A stretch of 64,000 nt of DNA from Theodoxus fluviatilis (Eukaryota; Mollusca; Gastropoda; Cycloneritida; Neritidae), in assembly GCA_034096865.1 (NCBI GenBank), contig JAWQFJ010016506.1, positions 1-64,000 of the forward strand. The letters run 5' to 3'. The position numbers and the translations under genes were made by a program. Positions 42,416-53,174 of this stretch are shown piece by piece. Positions within the stretch are counted from its first letter, which is position 1. Each line of letters opens with the position of its first letter. Under the pieces are notes generated by a model. The model saw only the letters and a list, made by a program, of their open reading frames with translations. It did no database searches and had not been told where the DNA came from.

Positions 42416-45400
42416 ATGGAGTATTCCGTGAGGGACTGTCAGCACCTCGTAAGGTCAGTAGGTCTTTCCATCTTGGTTTGGAACATTGAGGGACTCTCTT
42501 CCAGGCTTGCTGATGCAGATTTCTTGCCATATATTGCACTATTTGATATGCTGTGCTTTTTAGAAACATTTACGGCAGAGACCTTCGACTTCTCCATTTA
42601 TTTTGATGATTACATTGTATACCATTCACCTGCTATCAAGCTGTCCCGCCAAGGGAGGCGTTCTGGTGGAGTGGTGTTTATGGTAAAGAAAACCTGTGCC
42701 TGTCAAGTGGTTCAGATAAAATGTTGCTATGACAATATACTTATACTGAGGTTGAGAAATGTACCCATCGCAGATATCATTCTTATATGCGTGTACGTAC
42801 CACCTGTAAATTCGCCTTACTACAGAGACAGAGAAGAAAAATGTGCTGTCCAATTTCTAGAGAGTATTATGCTTGAATTGTTAGAGGCGTATCCTAACAA
42901 TACTGTTATGATTTGTGGAGACCTAAATGCGAGAGTGGGTACGTGGAATCTACATACCGACAGCGACAATGATCACGAAAGAGTCTCTGATGAGCTAGAT
43001 ATTTGTTTTTGCCGAGATTCTGCAGCTACCAGAAATTCCCAAGATGACACCACAAACCAGTTTGGGGAAATGTTGATAGATTTCTGTAAATTATACCACT
43101 TATTTATACTGAATGGTAGCAACGAGGGTGATAGCAGTGGAAAATTTACCTACATATCTGAACATGGAAATAGTGTGATAGACTACTGCTTGCTTACAGA
43201 AACGGCCAATGTACACTTTACTGTAGGCAGTAGGATAGACTCCAACCATATGCCACTTGAGATAATATTGGGATCAGAAATATGTCTAAACAGAACAAAT
43301 GAGACTTATAAAACAATCAGCAAATTAACCTGGGATAAAACCAAAGAGACAGATGTCATCGAACACCTCCAGACCTCTTACTTTAGTACTTCCCTCAAAT
43401 TGGCTTTTGAAACTCTTAACACTTGCATAGATTCTACCGTCGAATTGACTACAAAAATTCTCCTTGGGGCAATAGACTGCATGCGTCGCACCTACAGAAT
43501 TAACGAGAGGCTACAAAGTAAAACTACAGATTGGTTTGACTATGAGTGCAGAGACCAAAAGAATAGAGCAAAGAGAGCCCTTATGAAATATAGAAAAACA
43601 CACCGCAACAATGACAAAGAAGAATACGTGCAGAATAGGAAAATGTATAAACAACTAATACGAGATAAGAAAAAAGAATACCACAAAAATGCTTTAAAAC
43701 TTATTTCAGACAACATGAACAATTCCAGTCAGTTTTGGTCCTTAATACGCAAGAGGACAAGCAGGAGGGCACAATACCCTGATATTAAAATGAACACATG
43801 GAAACAATATTTTGAGAACCTGTTTAGTCCCGCCCTTAACACTCAGGTGCAAACCAGAGATGATCTCTACAGAGGGGTAACTTTTGATGATATTCTGGAT
43901 GCACCAATTACCTCAGATGAAGTAAACCAAGCAATAACAAAGCTTTCAGGTGGGAAAGCTCCAGGTCTAGATGAAATCCCAGGAGAAATTTTCAAGCTGA
44001 GTCGTGGCTACATGCTGCCTTTCTTAGTAAGGCTCTTTAATGCCATATATGATGCTCAAACCTTCCCACGAGAATGGAGCAAATCAATCACTATCCCTCT
44101 GCACAAGCAAGGCAACAGGCTCGACCCCTCAAACTACAGAGGTATATCCCTGTTAAGCACTATGAGCAAGCTCTTTACCTCTGTATTAACTAAGCGACTG
44201 CATTTATGGGCTGAAGGCAAAGGGAAAATCTGCATGGAACAGGCTGGTTTTAGGACAGGGTATTCTACCGTCGACCACATATTTACGCTACACTGCATGA
44301 TAAACAGACATGTGTATGGAAGGGGCAGAGGGAAACTATATATAGCATTTGTTGATTATAAAAAAGCCTTTGATTCCGTTGACCGCCAGATCCTCTGGAG
44401 TACACTTGCTAAAGCACAAGCCTCTGAAAAATTGATTAATATGCTAAAATCTATGTACGCCCATGTGAAAACTTGTGTCAGATGGAAGGGTAACCTCTCA
44501 GAGTTCATTAACTGCCCCATTGGCACAAAACAGGGTGCCTTAGAATCACCGATACTGTTTTCTCTCTACATCAACCAAGTAGCAGACTATGTACGAGAAA
44601 ACGGTAAACATGGTATTCAAATGTTAAGTGGAAAGTCGGAGCTTTATCTCCTCATATTCGCGGATGATGTGGCACTTCTGTCGACCTCACCCACAGGACT
44701 TCAAACCCAGATTAACAATCTTGCTAGTGCGTCACAACGCATTGGCCTAGAAATAAACACAAGCAAGACAAAGGTCATGGTTTTCCGGAGAGGAGGACAT
44801 TTAGCTCAAGGTGAAAAATGGATGTTAAATGGGAAACAACTTGAGGTGGTAAACAGCTATAAATATCTGGGTTATATTTTCTCTACAAAACTCTCAACAA
44901 CAATATCCTTGGACAGTCTGGCTACTGCAGCGAAACGAAAAACAATGCATTTGTTTAAATTGATGTGGAGTCTTAAAAACATGAAACCTAAACTATTTTT
45001 CCGACTATATGATGCACAAGTTCAGCCTTCTTTACTGTACGCTTCAGAGATATGGGGCCTAAAGGAACACAAACCCATAGAAAAAGCACATATGTTTGCT
45101 TGCAAACGTTTCCTAAAGGTGGACTGCAGAACGCCTAACAGCTTGGTATATGGAGAAACGGGAAGGTTTCCTCTCGCCATTAATAGTGCAATGAAAGCTA
45201 TCAGATACTGGCTAAAACTGACCAAAATGTCTGATGACAGGCTACCTAAGCAAGCCTATCTCATGCTAGCCAATGCAAAGATCCCAGATAAACTCAATTG
45301 GGCCAAATCAGTTGAAGATACTTTGTGTAAGGCCGGATATGCATATATCTGGAGGAGCGGAGGCATTACTACTACCGAAAGAAGCTTTCTAAGCAAGCTG

Positions 45401-45859
45401 AAAATTAGGTTGCTTGATTGTAACAGGCAGACGTGGAACAGCAAAATACACGATAGCGAAAGATTCCGAATGTATAGATCCTTCAAAACTACGTTAGAAT
45501 GTGAGAAGTACCTAGATTTCATGGATATAAAAAAATTCAGAGATGTACTGATCCGATTTAGATGTGGAGTAAATGAGTTGCGAGGAAATAATCAGTTCTC
45601 GCACAGATATAGTGAAGACCAGCAATGCCCCTTCTGTGGTGTAATAGAAAATGAGAAACATTTTTTGTTCGACTGTCCCTTGTACAATGATTTACGTAAC
45701 AGATACATTAAGGAATATCTTAAATGTCCTGAGGCCACTGATGCTACCTTTTTAATAAATGGATGTGGTTTTATGAAAACACGCAGGGTGGCAATGTACA
45801 TTTATTATGCCTTCCAACTACGAGATCAGTGTCTGACTTGTCCAGAACAAATCACCTAA
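42416..45859 (+). CDS. LINE ORF2: AP endonuclease - reverse transcriptase (1147 aa)
   Basis: It nicks target DNA and copies element RNA at the nick. The endonuclease spans about residues 15-290: LVWNIEGL, LETF, VPPVNSPY, GDLNARVG (Asp169, Asn171) and SNHMPL. In the last motif the usual SDH Asp is Asn277. The RT spans about 475-800: GGKAPGLDEIPGEIFK, NYRGISLLSTMSKL, EQAGFRTGYSTVDHI, VDYKKAFDSV, GTKQGALESP and the catalytic FADD (Asp750, Asp751). Near the C-terminus is a CCHC knuckle, Cys1071, Cys1074, His1082, Cys1087. There is no RNase H domain. The ATG at 42416 is the first in this frame after the ORF1 stop. The 22 preceding codons back to the UGA at 42347 are open and in frame with ORF1. 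Confidence 0.9.
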   Translation: MEYSVRDCQHLVRSVGLSILVWNIEGLSSRLADADFLPYIALFDMLCFLETFTAETFDFSIYFDDYIVYHSPAIKLSRQGRRSGGVVFMVKKTCACQVVQIKCCYDNILILRLRNVPIADIILICVYVPPVNSPYYRDREEKCAVQFLESIMLELLEAYPNNTVMICGDLNARVGTWNLHTDSDNDHERVSDELDICFCRDSAATRNSQDDTTNQFGEMLIDFCKLYHLFILNGSNEGDSSGKFTYISEHGNSVIDYCLLTETANVHFTVGSRIDSNHMPLEIILGSEICLNRTNETYKTISKLTWDKTKETDVIEHLQTSYFSTSLKLAFETLNTCIDSTVELTTKILLGAIDCMRRTYRINERLQSKTTDWFDYECRDQKNRAKRALMKYRKTHRNNDKEEYVQNRKMYKQLIRDKKKEYHKNALKLISDNMNNSSQFWSLIRKRTSRRAQYPDIKMNTWKQYFENLFSPALNTQVQTRDDLYRGVTFDDILDAPITSDEVNQAITKLSGGKAPGLDEIPGEIFKLSRGYMLPFLVRLFNAIYDAQTFPREWSKSITIPLHKQGNRLDPSNYRGISLLSTMSKLFTSVLTKRLHLWAEGKGKICMEQAGFRTGYSTVDHIFTLHCMINRHVYGRGRGKLYIAFVDYKKAFDSVDRQILWSTLAKAQASEKLINMLKSMYAHVKTCVRWKGNLSEFINCPIGTKQGALESPILFSLYINQVADYVRENGKHGIQMLSGKSELYLLIFADDVALLSTSPTGLQTQINNLASASQRIGLEINTSKTKVMVFRRGGHLAQGEKWMLNGKQLEVVNSYKYLGYIFSTKLSTTISLDSLATAAKRKTMHLFKLMWSLKNMKPKLFFRLYDAQVQPSLLYASEIWGLKEHKPIEKAHMFACKRFLKVDCRTPNSLVYGETGRFPLAINSAMKAIRYWLKLTKMSDDRLPKQAYLMLANAKIPDKLNWAKSVEDTLCKAGYAYIWRSGGITTTERSFLSKLKIRLLDCNRQTWNSKIHDSERFRMYRSFKTTLECEKYLDFMDIKKFRDVLIRFRCGVNELRGNNQFSHRYSEDQQCPFCGVIENEKHFLFDCPLYNDLRNRYIKEYLKCPEATDATFLINGCGFMKTRRVAMYIYYAFQLRDQCLTCPEQIT

Positions 45860-46084
45860 AGCAATGCTGTCTGATTGTACATGTAAATAATGTGTCAAAT
45901 GATTGCTACACTTGCACAACCTAGACAGTAATGTATGCGAGTATGTACTTCCAGTTGTTTATGCCATACCTTCTCAATGTTGATAGAGAATGCGGAGCTC
46001 CTGACATGGAAGCAAGTCATGTATGTACTTGTGATGGGCCGGTGGCCTGAACAATAAAGTCAGTCAGTCAGTCAGTCAGTCAGT

Positions 46085-46231
<147 letters not shown>

Positions 46232-46369
46232 CCTCTCCCCGCCCCCCCGTTACTCTTTCCATTAATAACTGCTAGTGTATCTATAGTAGGCCTATGTGAC
46301 AAGGAAAAGCTCCCAACAGCTTGTGTTTCCAAACCCCCCACCCCTTCCCAACAATCCTTATCTGATGTC

Positions 46370-46521
46370 CTGTGTTCCAGAGAAAAAGATATTAAGTATG
46401 GTTATTTTCCTTCTACCTTCATGTAATCACTCGAAATTTACTGTCCATTCCAGAATGTGCTTGTAAATTCTGTAAAGATTGTTTTGGGCCGTCGGCCTCG
46501 CAATAAAGATATCAGATCAGA
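46370..46521 (+). mobile_element. Second LINE 3' tail abutting (CT)n
   Basis: TTTTGGGCCGTCGGCCTCGC then AATAAAGATATCAGATCAG, directly followed by CT repeats (46522-46546). It resembles the tail of the full-length LINE (GGGCCGGTGGCCTGAACAAT, AAAGTCAG). No coding part remains; the 5' boundary is a guess. Confidence 0.6.
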
Positions 46522-46546
46522 TCTCTCTCTCTCTCTCTCTCTCTCT

Positions 46547-47010
46547 CATATTTATACGCAATACACGTTTATCATCGAACGTTACACACTGGGGATTAAT
46601 TTGCATGGCACTGTCTGACTGCGTGCAAAAGGCGTGTTCCACAATGAAAAGCGATTCAACTCGATACGTATCAAAAACGCGCAGAGGTGCGTGTTCACGG
46701 CGAGGGCTCGCCTGAACGGGGTCGTACCCCGTAGATGTGGCTTCGCGAGCGCTCGTCGAAAGCGTTCGCCTCTACACATTTTTAATGCCTATCGTTGTGA
46801 AAAGCTGTCCTCTGGTGAACGAGCCTCAGGCCAGCAACGACTGAGCGGCCCAGTCGGGTCAGAGGTCAACGCAGAGGTCAAAACTTGGAAAGAAAGCGAC
46901 TCCACACTCACTGAAGGAGCCTCCCATCGAAACGTGTGACCGCAGTCGTCGCTACCTTTGGCGCCGTTTCGCAGGAGTCACCGGTTACGTGATCAACTAA
47001 AAACTTGGGC
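46547..47010. other. CpG-rich interval, possible decayed TIR element
   Basis: GTTTCGCAGGAGTCACCGGT near 46967 resembles GTTTCACAGGAGTCACCAGT at 48669, so a common dispersed element is likely. A 101-codon frame shows no known domain. Confidence 0.35.
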
Positions 47011-47121
47011 CTTGTGTGTGTGTGCGTGTGTGTGTGTGTGTGTCTGTTTGTGTGTGTAAGTGTGTGTATGTGTGTGTGTGTATGTGTGTGTATGTGTGTG
47101 TGTCTGTGTGTGTGTGAGACT

Positions 47122-47155
<34 letters not shown>

Positions 47156-47186
47156 CTATGTGTCTGTGTGTGTTTGTTTCTGTGTG

Positions 47187-47217
<31 letters not shown>

Positions 47218-47712
47218 TTGTGTGTGTGTCTGTGAGTGTGTGTGTGTGTGTGTGAGTGTGTTTGTTTGTTTGTTTTTGTGTGTGTGTATTTTTGTGTGTG
47301 TGTGTCTGTGTGTGTACGTGTGTGTGTGAGTGTGTGCGTATGTGTTTGTGTGTGTATGTGTGTGTATGTGTGAGTGTCTGTATGTGTGTCTCTGTGTCTG
47401 TGTGAGTGTCTGTATGTGTGTCTCTGTGTCTGTGTGTGTGTGTGTGTGTCTGTGTGTGCCTCTCTCTGTGTGTGTATGAGTGTATGTATGTGTATGTGTG
47501 TGTGTGTGAGTGTGTGTGTGTGTATGTATGTGTGTATGAGTGTGTGTGTGTGTGTGTTTGTATGTGTGTGTGTGTGTATGTGTGTGTGTATATGTGTGTG
47601 TGTCTGTGTGTGTATGTGTGTGTGTGTGTGTGTGTCTGTGTGTACGTGTGTGTGTGTGTGTGTGTGTGTGTCTCTGTGTGTGTGTCTGTGTGTGTGCGCG
47701 TGTGTGTGTACA
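47011..47712 (+). repeat. (GT)n microsatellite, ~700 bp
   Basis: Interrupted GT with GTCT, GTAT, GAGT and GTTT variants; open frames on both strands are artefacts. Confidence 0.97.
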
Positions 47713-47972
47713 TAAATCATTTCCTGGCTATCCAGAGTGGATTATCACTTTGTTCTATATCAATGAGGCTTTACTATATTCTCTTTGGCAATGCAGAAAG
47801 ACTATTTGAAAATACGAAAGACTAAAAGATGCAAACATGATATATAAACAGTATAGGTTTTAATGAGTATCTCTAGTACACTACTAAAAAAAAATAGTTG
47901 TTAGATCTTTGTCCATTTCTATTTTTCAGAAAGTCATCAGGACTTTAATTTAAATTTGCGTCGCTTTTACAG

Positions 47973-48125
47973 AATTCGACAGTCACAGTTGTACTGCAGC
48001 AAGACCACAAGGCCATGGTCATTATACGCTTTATTTTCATGTTCACGGCAACTGATTCCTCTCTACTGGTGCACTCACTCCGTCACTTCGTCTCCACGAG
48101 CTGCGCTCCAATCATGACTCTGCAG
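47973..48125 (+). CDS. Candidate internal coding exon of an unidentified gene
   Basis: 153 bp bounded by acceptor CGCTTTTACAG and donor CAG|GTGAAA, with 51 open codons in phase 0-0. The peptide starts NSTVTVVLQQDHKAMVIIRF and ends HFVSTSCAPIMTLQ. It looks protein-like and has no low complexity, but I do not recognise the family. No neighbouring exon was found within the flanking repeats. Confidence 0.35.
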
Positions 48126-48414
48126 GTGAAAAGAAAATCATACTACGTTAAACACCTTGTGGTACATTTTCAGGTGTAATTTATCTCCGTCAGTTATCAG
48201 GCTTTAGTCAACATGAGACAACAAAATAATTGTATGTTCAAGTCTAATGATAACCAATGCAAAAAAACTATTCCGTACTTATAGTACAGAGTAAAATGAT
48301 CTGCTCCTCGCTTATAACTATGTTGGTTATCTGTACTTAGGTAATATCGTGTTTCCCATCTCCATGTTTTGTACAACTTCCTAGCCCAAGGAGCACCTCG
48401 AACCTTCAGAGGGA
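48126..48414. other. Unrecognised interval
   Basis: Single-copy-looking sequence before the SINE-like element; nothing recognised. Confidence 0.3.
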
Positions 48415-48603
48415 CCCCCCTGTGGGTTCGGGGTAAGAATAGACCCACCGCGTCTTCTTACGCGATTCGTAAGAGGCGAATAACTAGGGACACTTGCGTT
48501 TGCTCTGAACTGTTCTGGTGATTTTCGTGCTAATGGCCTTACATAGCCTACAAAGGCTGTCAGGCCTTAAAACACTGTCCATCCATCCTTCCTTCCTTCC
48601 TTC
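48415..48603 (+). mobile_element. SINE-like element, copy 2
   Basis: GGGGTAAGAATAGACCCACC, GCGATTCGTAAGAGGCGAAT, then a tail GGCCTTACATAGCCTACAAA, GGCTGTCAGGCC, ending in (CATC)n/(CTTC)n. The tail matches the end of the I-superfamily LINE (GGCCTTATATAGCCTACAAG), while the head does not, as expected for a SINE using LINE machinery. Confidence 0.65.
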
Positions 48604-48658
48604 AGAGGGAGGACTCTACGAAGCCATACTGACGCATCATTTGCGATCCTCTCGCTGG

Positions 48659-48793
48659 ACCAGAGGCGCGTTTCACAGGAGTCACCAGTCACGTGACCAG
48701 CTAAACGCTTCGGGCCTCGCGCACGCTCGCCGTGAGCACTCGTCTCCGAACGTTACTTTTCCCCAAACCTTTCGAAACGAAACGCGCCTCTGT
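48659..48793. mobile_element. Short MITE-like TIR element (135 bp)
   Basis: Ends are CAGAGGCGCGTTTC and GAAACGCGCCTCTG, exact inverted repeats. The interior is CpG-rich and non-coding. Confidence 0.65.
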
Positions 48794-49195
48794 ATCATGG
48801 TGAGATATTCATAGTCAGCATTCATCAACAGGACGCTGTGTCTGTTGGAAAAGACTGTGGCAAGATGACAGAGAACGCCATGCTGGATGGAAGCAAGAGT
48901 GACCCTTGACCTCCAATTATGATCATTTCTATTCTCAGCGAGGTCTCTGAATGAATCACGAGACTTGCGTAGTAATTCTGTTTGTGCATGAATGAATATA
49001 CCTGGTGGACATCTATGAGGCACCTACCCCTCTGTGTGACGGCGCTAGTGTCATAGGCTAGACGGTGGTTCATCCTGAAACGTGGAGCGTGACCTACTTG
49101 CATATGAATGACATTATATTTTCACCCGCCAAATGTTGTGATTGGACAATGCTCCACAGAGATGACTTGTCCCTGCCTACTCTTGTTATCTTAAC
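48794..49195. other. Unrecognised interval
   Basis: No gene, repeat or known element recognised. Confidence 0.3.
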
Positions 49196-49462
49196 GGTGG
49201 TAAGCCGGCTGTAACGGTAATTAGCCGGCTGTAACGGTGATTAACCGGCTGTAACGGTGATTAGCCGGCTGTAACGGTGATTAGCCGGCTGTAACGGTGA
49301 TTAGCCGGCTGTAACGGTGATTAACCGGCTGTAACGGTGATTAGCCGGCTGTAACGGTGATTAGCCGGCTGTAACGGTGATTAGCCGGCTGTAACGGTGA
49401 TTAGCCGGCTGTAACGGTGATTAGCCGGCTGTAACGGTGATTAGCCGGCTGTAACGGTGAGC
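49196..49462 (+). repeat. 20-bp tandem repeat, about 13 copies, each with a MYB-like site
   Basis: The unit is TTAGCCGGCTGTAACGGTGA. AGCCGGCT is a perfect palindrome in most units and TAACGGT fits the animal MYB consensus YAACKG. Two units carry TTAACCGG instead. Confidence 0.95.
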
Positions 49463-50280
49463 GTATCGTGAAATCTAGGACCCATGGAAGTGGCAGACGT
49501 GCCGATTGCTTCCAAAATTCATAGAAATATGCATTTCAGTGGCAGAATGAATTGTGTGTCAAGGTTGTATTTAGTATTAAACGTCGGCAATAATACCCGT
49601 GCCTGTAAAGGAGCCGGAGGTAGCAGACAACAACGCCATTTCGGGATTTCCCTTGACCTTCCTCAATGATTGGTGATTATCTCCCTTTAATTATGCATGA
49701 TAATGGACCCTCATGCTTTTCTGAAGTCATCTGTTTGATCAAGAGGGATACAATTAAATGTGAAATCATTTTGAGGAGTCATGTATTCAAAGAGGGCATT
49801 GATAAATATATATTTTTAGTGATAATGTGCTTTTTGAGTCATTAAAAAACCAACCAATCAAAACTACTTCACCTGCTGTGGAGGAATACAAAATGAGTCT
49901 GTGACGTTGGCAAAGATCACTCACTGCTCACCAACTAAGTTCTGCGAAACCCGCCTCAGGTCGTCCTATAGACACCGTTAGAATTCGACAAACCCTCGAG
50001 AGCAGCTTACAAAGGCATATTTGAACCCCTAAAACTTTGGCGTAAGGGAAACTCTGCAAACTGTCAAACATACTTTGCTTTTCAGGAGTGTGGTCAAAGG
50101 GGAGATAACGCATGTTTGCAAGTTTGCTCCTATGACAGATCAAGGGAGGTAACTTGAAAATAGAGTACTCGATCATCGCAGAAAGCAAAGTGTTGGCAGC
50201 CGCCTAATGTCTGTGGTCTTATCGAGTGTTTAGGATGTACAGTAATTGCATCAGATAAATAAGAGAATGAAAGAAATAAG
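49463..50280. other. Unrecognised interval
   Basis: No gene, repeat or known element recognised. Confidence 0.3.
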
Positions 50281-50283
50281 TAA

Positions 50284-50293
50284 AATAGATGTC

Positions 50294-50350
<57 letters not shown>

Positions 50351-50362
50351 TGTGTCTGTGTG
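50284..50362 (+). repeat. (GT)n microsatellite
   Basis: GT tract ending in TGTGTCTGTGTCTG. Confidence 0.97.
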
Positions 50363-50374
50363 CTTGTGTGATTG

Positions 50375-52010
50375 CAAATAGTGAGCGAAAAGTGATCGAA
50401 CTCTCACCGAAATTTATAGAAAATTGTAAGAGAAAATTGTAAGCGAAAAGTGATCCAATGGTGAAAAAATCATGAGCAAAAAGGGAATGAATTTTAGCAA
50501 AAAAATAAGCATATAGTAATCGAAAAATTATATAATTTTGAGTGAAACGTGAGCGAAAGCTGAGCGGAAAATAAGAATTTGAGCGAAAAACGAAGAAAAG
50601 GAAGCAAACAGTGCACGGATTTGCAGAAAAAAGTGAGCGAGAAATGAGCGAATTGTAAGAAAAATGTGAAGGAATTATGAGCGACATGCAAGCGAATTTT
50701 TAGAGAAAAAAGTGAGCAATTTGTAAAATAAATGTGAGCCAAGATTGAATGAAACGTGAGCAAAATGTGAGCAAAGCAATAAAGAAAACCGAGCAAAGTG
50801 TGAGCGGAATGTGAATTAACAGTGTGCAAAAAGTAAGCCAAATCTAAGCGTAAAGTGAGCGAAATGTAAGCAAATTGCGATTTTAAACAACTGAACCAAA
50901 AGTGAGCTAATTGTTAGCAAAAAGCGAGCGATATAATTGTGAGCGAATTATGAACGAAAAATTATCAAGTTGTGTGCAAAAACAGATCATGTAGTGATGA
51001 AAGTGAACTTATAACATGCAATGTGAGCAAAATATGGGAAATTCTCAAGGGAATTGTAAGCTAAAACAGATCATGTAGTTGTTGCACTCTCTCTTTGCAA
51101 CATCCTGTTGTACAGGGGTTCTCCTAGCTTGCGCCGGGAAGTCGAAGTTCACAAACGCTGGTGGTCGTTTTTGATCAAATTTATTCACGCACTGGCCGAT
51201 ATGCAGCGGTGACAGTAAACAGTATCGTCGTAACAACTTTACTCTACGCGCAATGCCGCAGAGGACTCACTCCTTACATAGGAGGACTCATTTATCTTCT
51301 AGTAAAGCTCTCCCCTTAACTCTGTCGTGTCTGCTCTCGTGTGTTCTCTCTCCCTGTCACTTTGTCCCGTTTATATACCCTAAAATAAGTTTCAGAGATT
51401 TCCAGAACAGCGTTGAATGTACTCTCAAGCTCGAGCTGTGGTGTGACTGACGTCACGTGACACAGCCGAGACAAATTTAGCCCGACTTAACCATGTGACC
51501 AGGCAGCGGAGAGGCGGATATAAACAATCTGATTGCGCTAGAATCTTCTCGTTCGATCTAGAACCTTCACAACATAGTGTAGGAAGTGAACTTAGAACTA
51601 ACAATGTAAGCAAAATATGAGAAAGTCTCACAGCAAAAACAGATCATGTAGTGAAGGAAGTGGACTTATAACTAATAATGTGAGCAAAATATGAAAAAAT
51701 CTCAAGGAAATTGTGAGCAAATTTTAAGCAGAAAATGAGTTAAACGCTAGCAAATGCTAAGCAAAACGTGATCAAAATTTCTGTGAATCTTCAGCAAAGA
51801 GTGAACCGAAGTGTGAGTGGAAAATTGTTTGAATTGAGAGTAATTTCTGAGGGAAAAGTAGTGAATTATGAGTAATACGCAGGCAAATTATTTTTGGGTG
51901 AAATGTCAGCAAAAATTGGGCGAAATAATAGCGAATTGTGAGCACAAAGAGAGCGAATAGTGAACAAAAAGTGAGCAAAGAGGTGTGAGCTACGAGGGGG
52001 CAACATGTAG
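50375..52010 (+). repeat. Degenerate ~11-12-bp GTGAGCRAAA satellite, split by a solo LTR
   Basis: Countless variants of GTGAGCGAAA, GTAAGCAAAT and ATGAGCGAAT at roughly 10-12-bp spacing on the + strand, 50375-51075 and 51579-52010. A larger ~85-bp repeat (AACTTATAAC...GTGAGCAAAATATG...CAGATCATGTAGTG) overlies it near the LTR. Strong strand asymmetry (purine-rich). Intervening ORFs are repeat artefacts. Confidence 0.8.
51080..51574 (-). mobile_element. Solo LTR (495 bp)
   Basis: On the - strand it begins TGTTGTGAAGG and ends GTGCAACA. It contains a TATA box (GTATATAAAC, complement near 51371) and AATAAA (complement of 51180-51185). It is flanked by TAGT at 51076-51079 and 51575-51578, a 4-bp target-site duplication as in Gypsy-type elements. 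Removing the LTR and one TAGT restores the host satellite unit. No internal region remains, so it arose by LTR-LTR recombination. Confidence 0.85.
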
Positions 52011-52014
52011 GAAT

Positions 52015-52180
52015 GAGCGGACTGTGAGAGAGCTGTGAGAGGACTGTGAGAGGGCTGTGAGAGGACTGTGAGAGGACTGTGAGAGGGCTGTGAGAGGGCT
52101 GTGAGAGGACTGTGAGAGGACTGTGAGAGGGCTGTGAGAGGGCTGTGAGAGGGCTGTGAGAGGACTGTGAGAGAGCTGTT
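52015..52180 (+). repeat. 11-bp tandem repeat, about 15 copies
   Basis: GCTGTGAGAGG and ACTGTGAGAGG units in mixed order, apparently a homogenised derivative of the neighbouring GTGAGC satellite. Confidence 0.93.
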
Positions 52181-52256
52181 AGCGGAGTGTCAGCAAAATA
52201 TGAGTGAAGTGTCGGCGGAATGTCAGCGAGGGGCTGTAGACCTTTGGAATATCCAC

Positions 52257-52581
52257 CCCAGCCCAATCTTCCCTTTCCCCAGGCAGGCCAGAGGTGTCAG
52301 GTAACCCTCCTATTCCCCAGTTCTGCCTGGTCCTGTCCTGCCCTCGTTCCCTAGCCTGCTGTGTGCTCACTCAGACATGAACAACTGACTGTTCGCGCTA
52401 CCCGTCCTCAGTCACGTGCAGGGGTGTGACGTCATTGACACAGCTATTGCAAAAGCTTTTTCTCCATTGGACAGCCGTCAACACGGATGTTGATTGTGAT
52501 TGGCGAGTGGTTGGTGGGCACAGGAGCCAGCCACCAGACAGGCCAGGTGTGCTGGGACAGTGGCTTGAGTCCGAGGTTGTG
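52257..52581 (+). repeat. Dispersed segment, left half (paralogue of 62243-62640)
   Basis: Shares GGCCAGAGGTGTCAGGTAAC, TTCCCTAGCCTGC and GTGTGCT-ACTCAG blocks in order with 62243 onward. It is interrupted by the LINE at 52582 and resumes at 59235. Confidence 0.75.
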
Positions 52582-53174
52582 CCCCCCCCCAAAGTCCAAT
52601 CCCAACCTCTCCGCGGTGGTGGTGGTGAGACAGGGAGAGGTGACTCCGCCTGGACTCGCCTCTCCTTGACCAACTGGGACCCTGGCAAACGTGTTCCCCT
52701 ACGTAGTGGGGCAGCGTGTTGGCCGTGCGCTGCTTCCCGTGTCGGGGGAGGAAGGGATCCTGGTGGTTGAGGGGAGCTGCTGCTGCGGCAGCAGTCGACC
52801 CAACACGCCCCTTTGGCCCTTACTTCCCCTAGACGGGTGGTCAGATGGAACCGGTCTGACCAATCGGCTGGTCGCGTTTGCCTGAGGTGTCACCATTCTT
52901 GTAGGGACTAGGCCCCTCCTTCCCCTCCCTCCCCCCCCCCCTCCCCCTCCCTATCATTAACGTGTATAGACTTGTTTTTTCTGGTGATTCTGAAGGCGGC
53001 GGCTTATGGGTCAATCGTGTATTGTGAAGTTGTGAGAGAGCCTCACCTTACATGAGTATATCCCCGGCATAGCCCTGGCACGGCGACGCGCTGGTCATCC
53101 GCGCAGACCGTGTCCCCTTGTTGGACTCTGTGGTGGGTGGGGAGTGCCGGGGATGAACTTATTATTATTAAGCC

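Noticed and set aside
46634..46939. 101-codon + strand open frame
   Set aside because: Lies in a CpG-rich, probably repeat-derived segment; no domain recognised.
46908..47825. Long Thr-His and Cys-Val frames in GT/AC tracts
   Set aside because: Translation of dinucleotide repeats, not coding. The same applies to the other AC, GT, CT and GA tracts.
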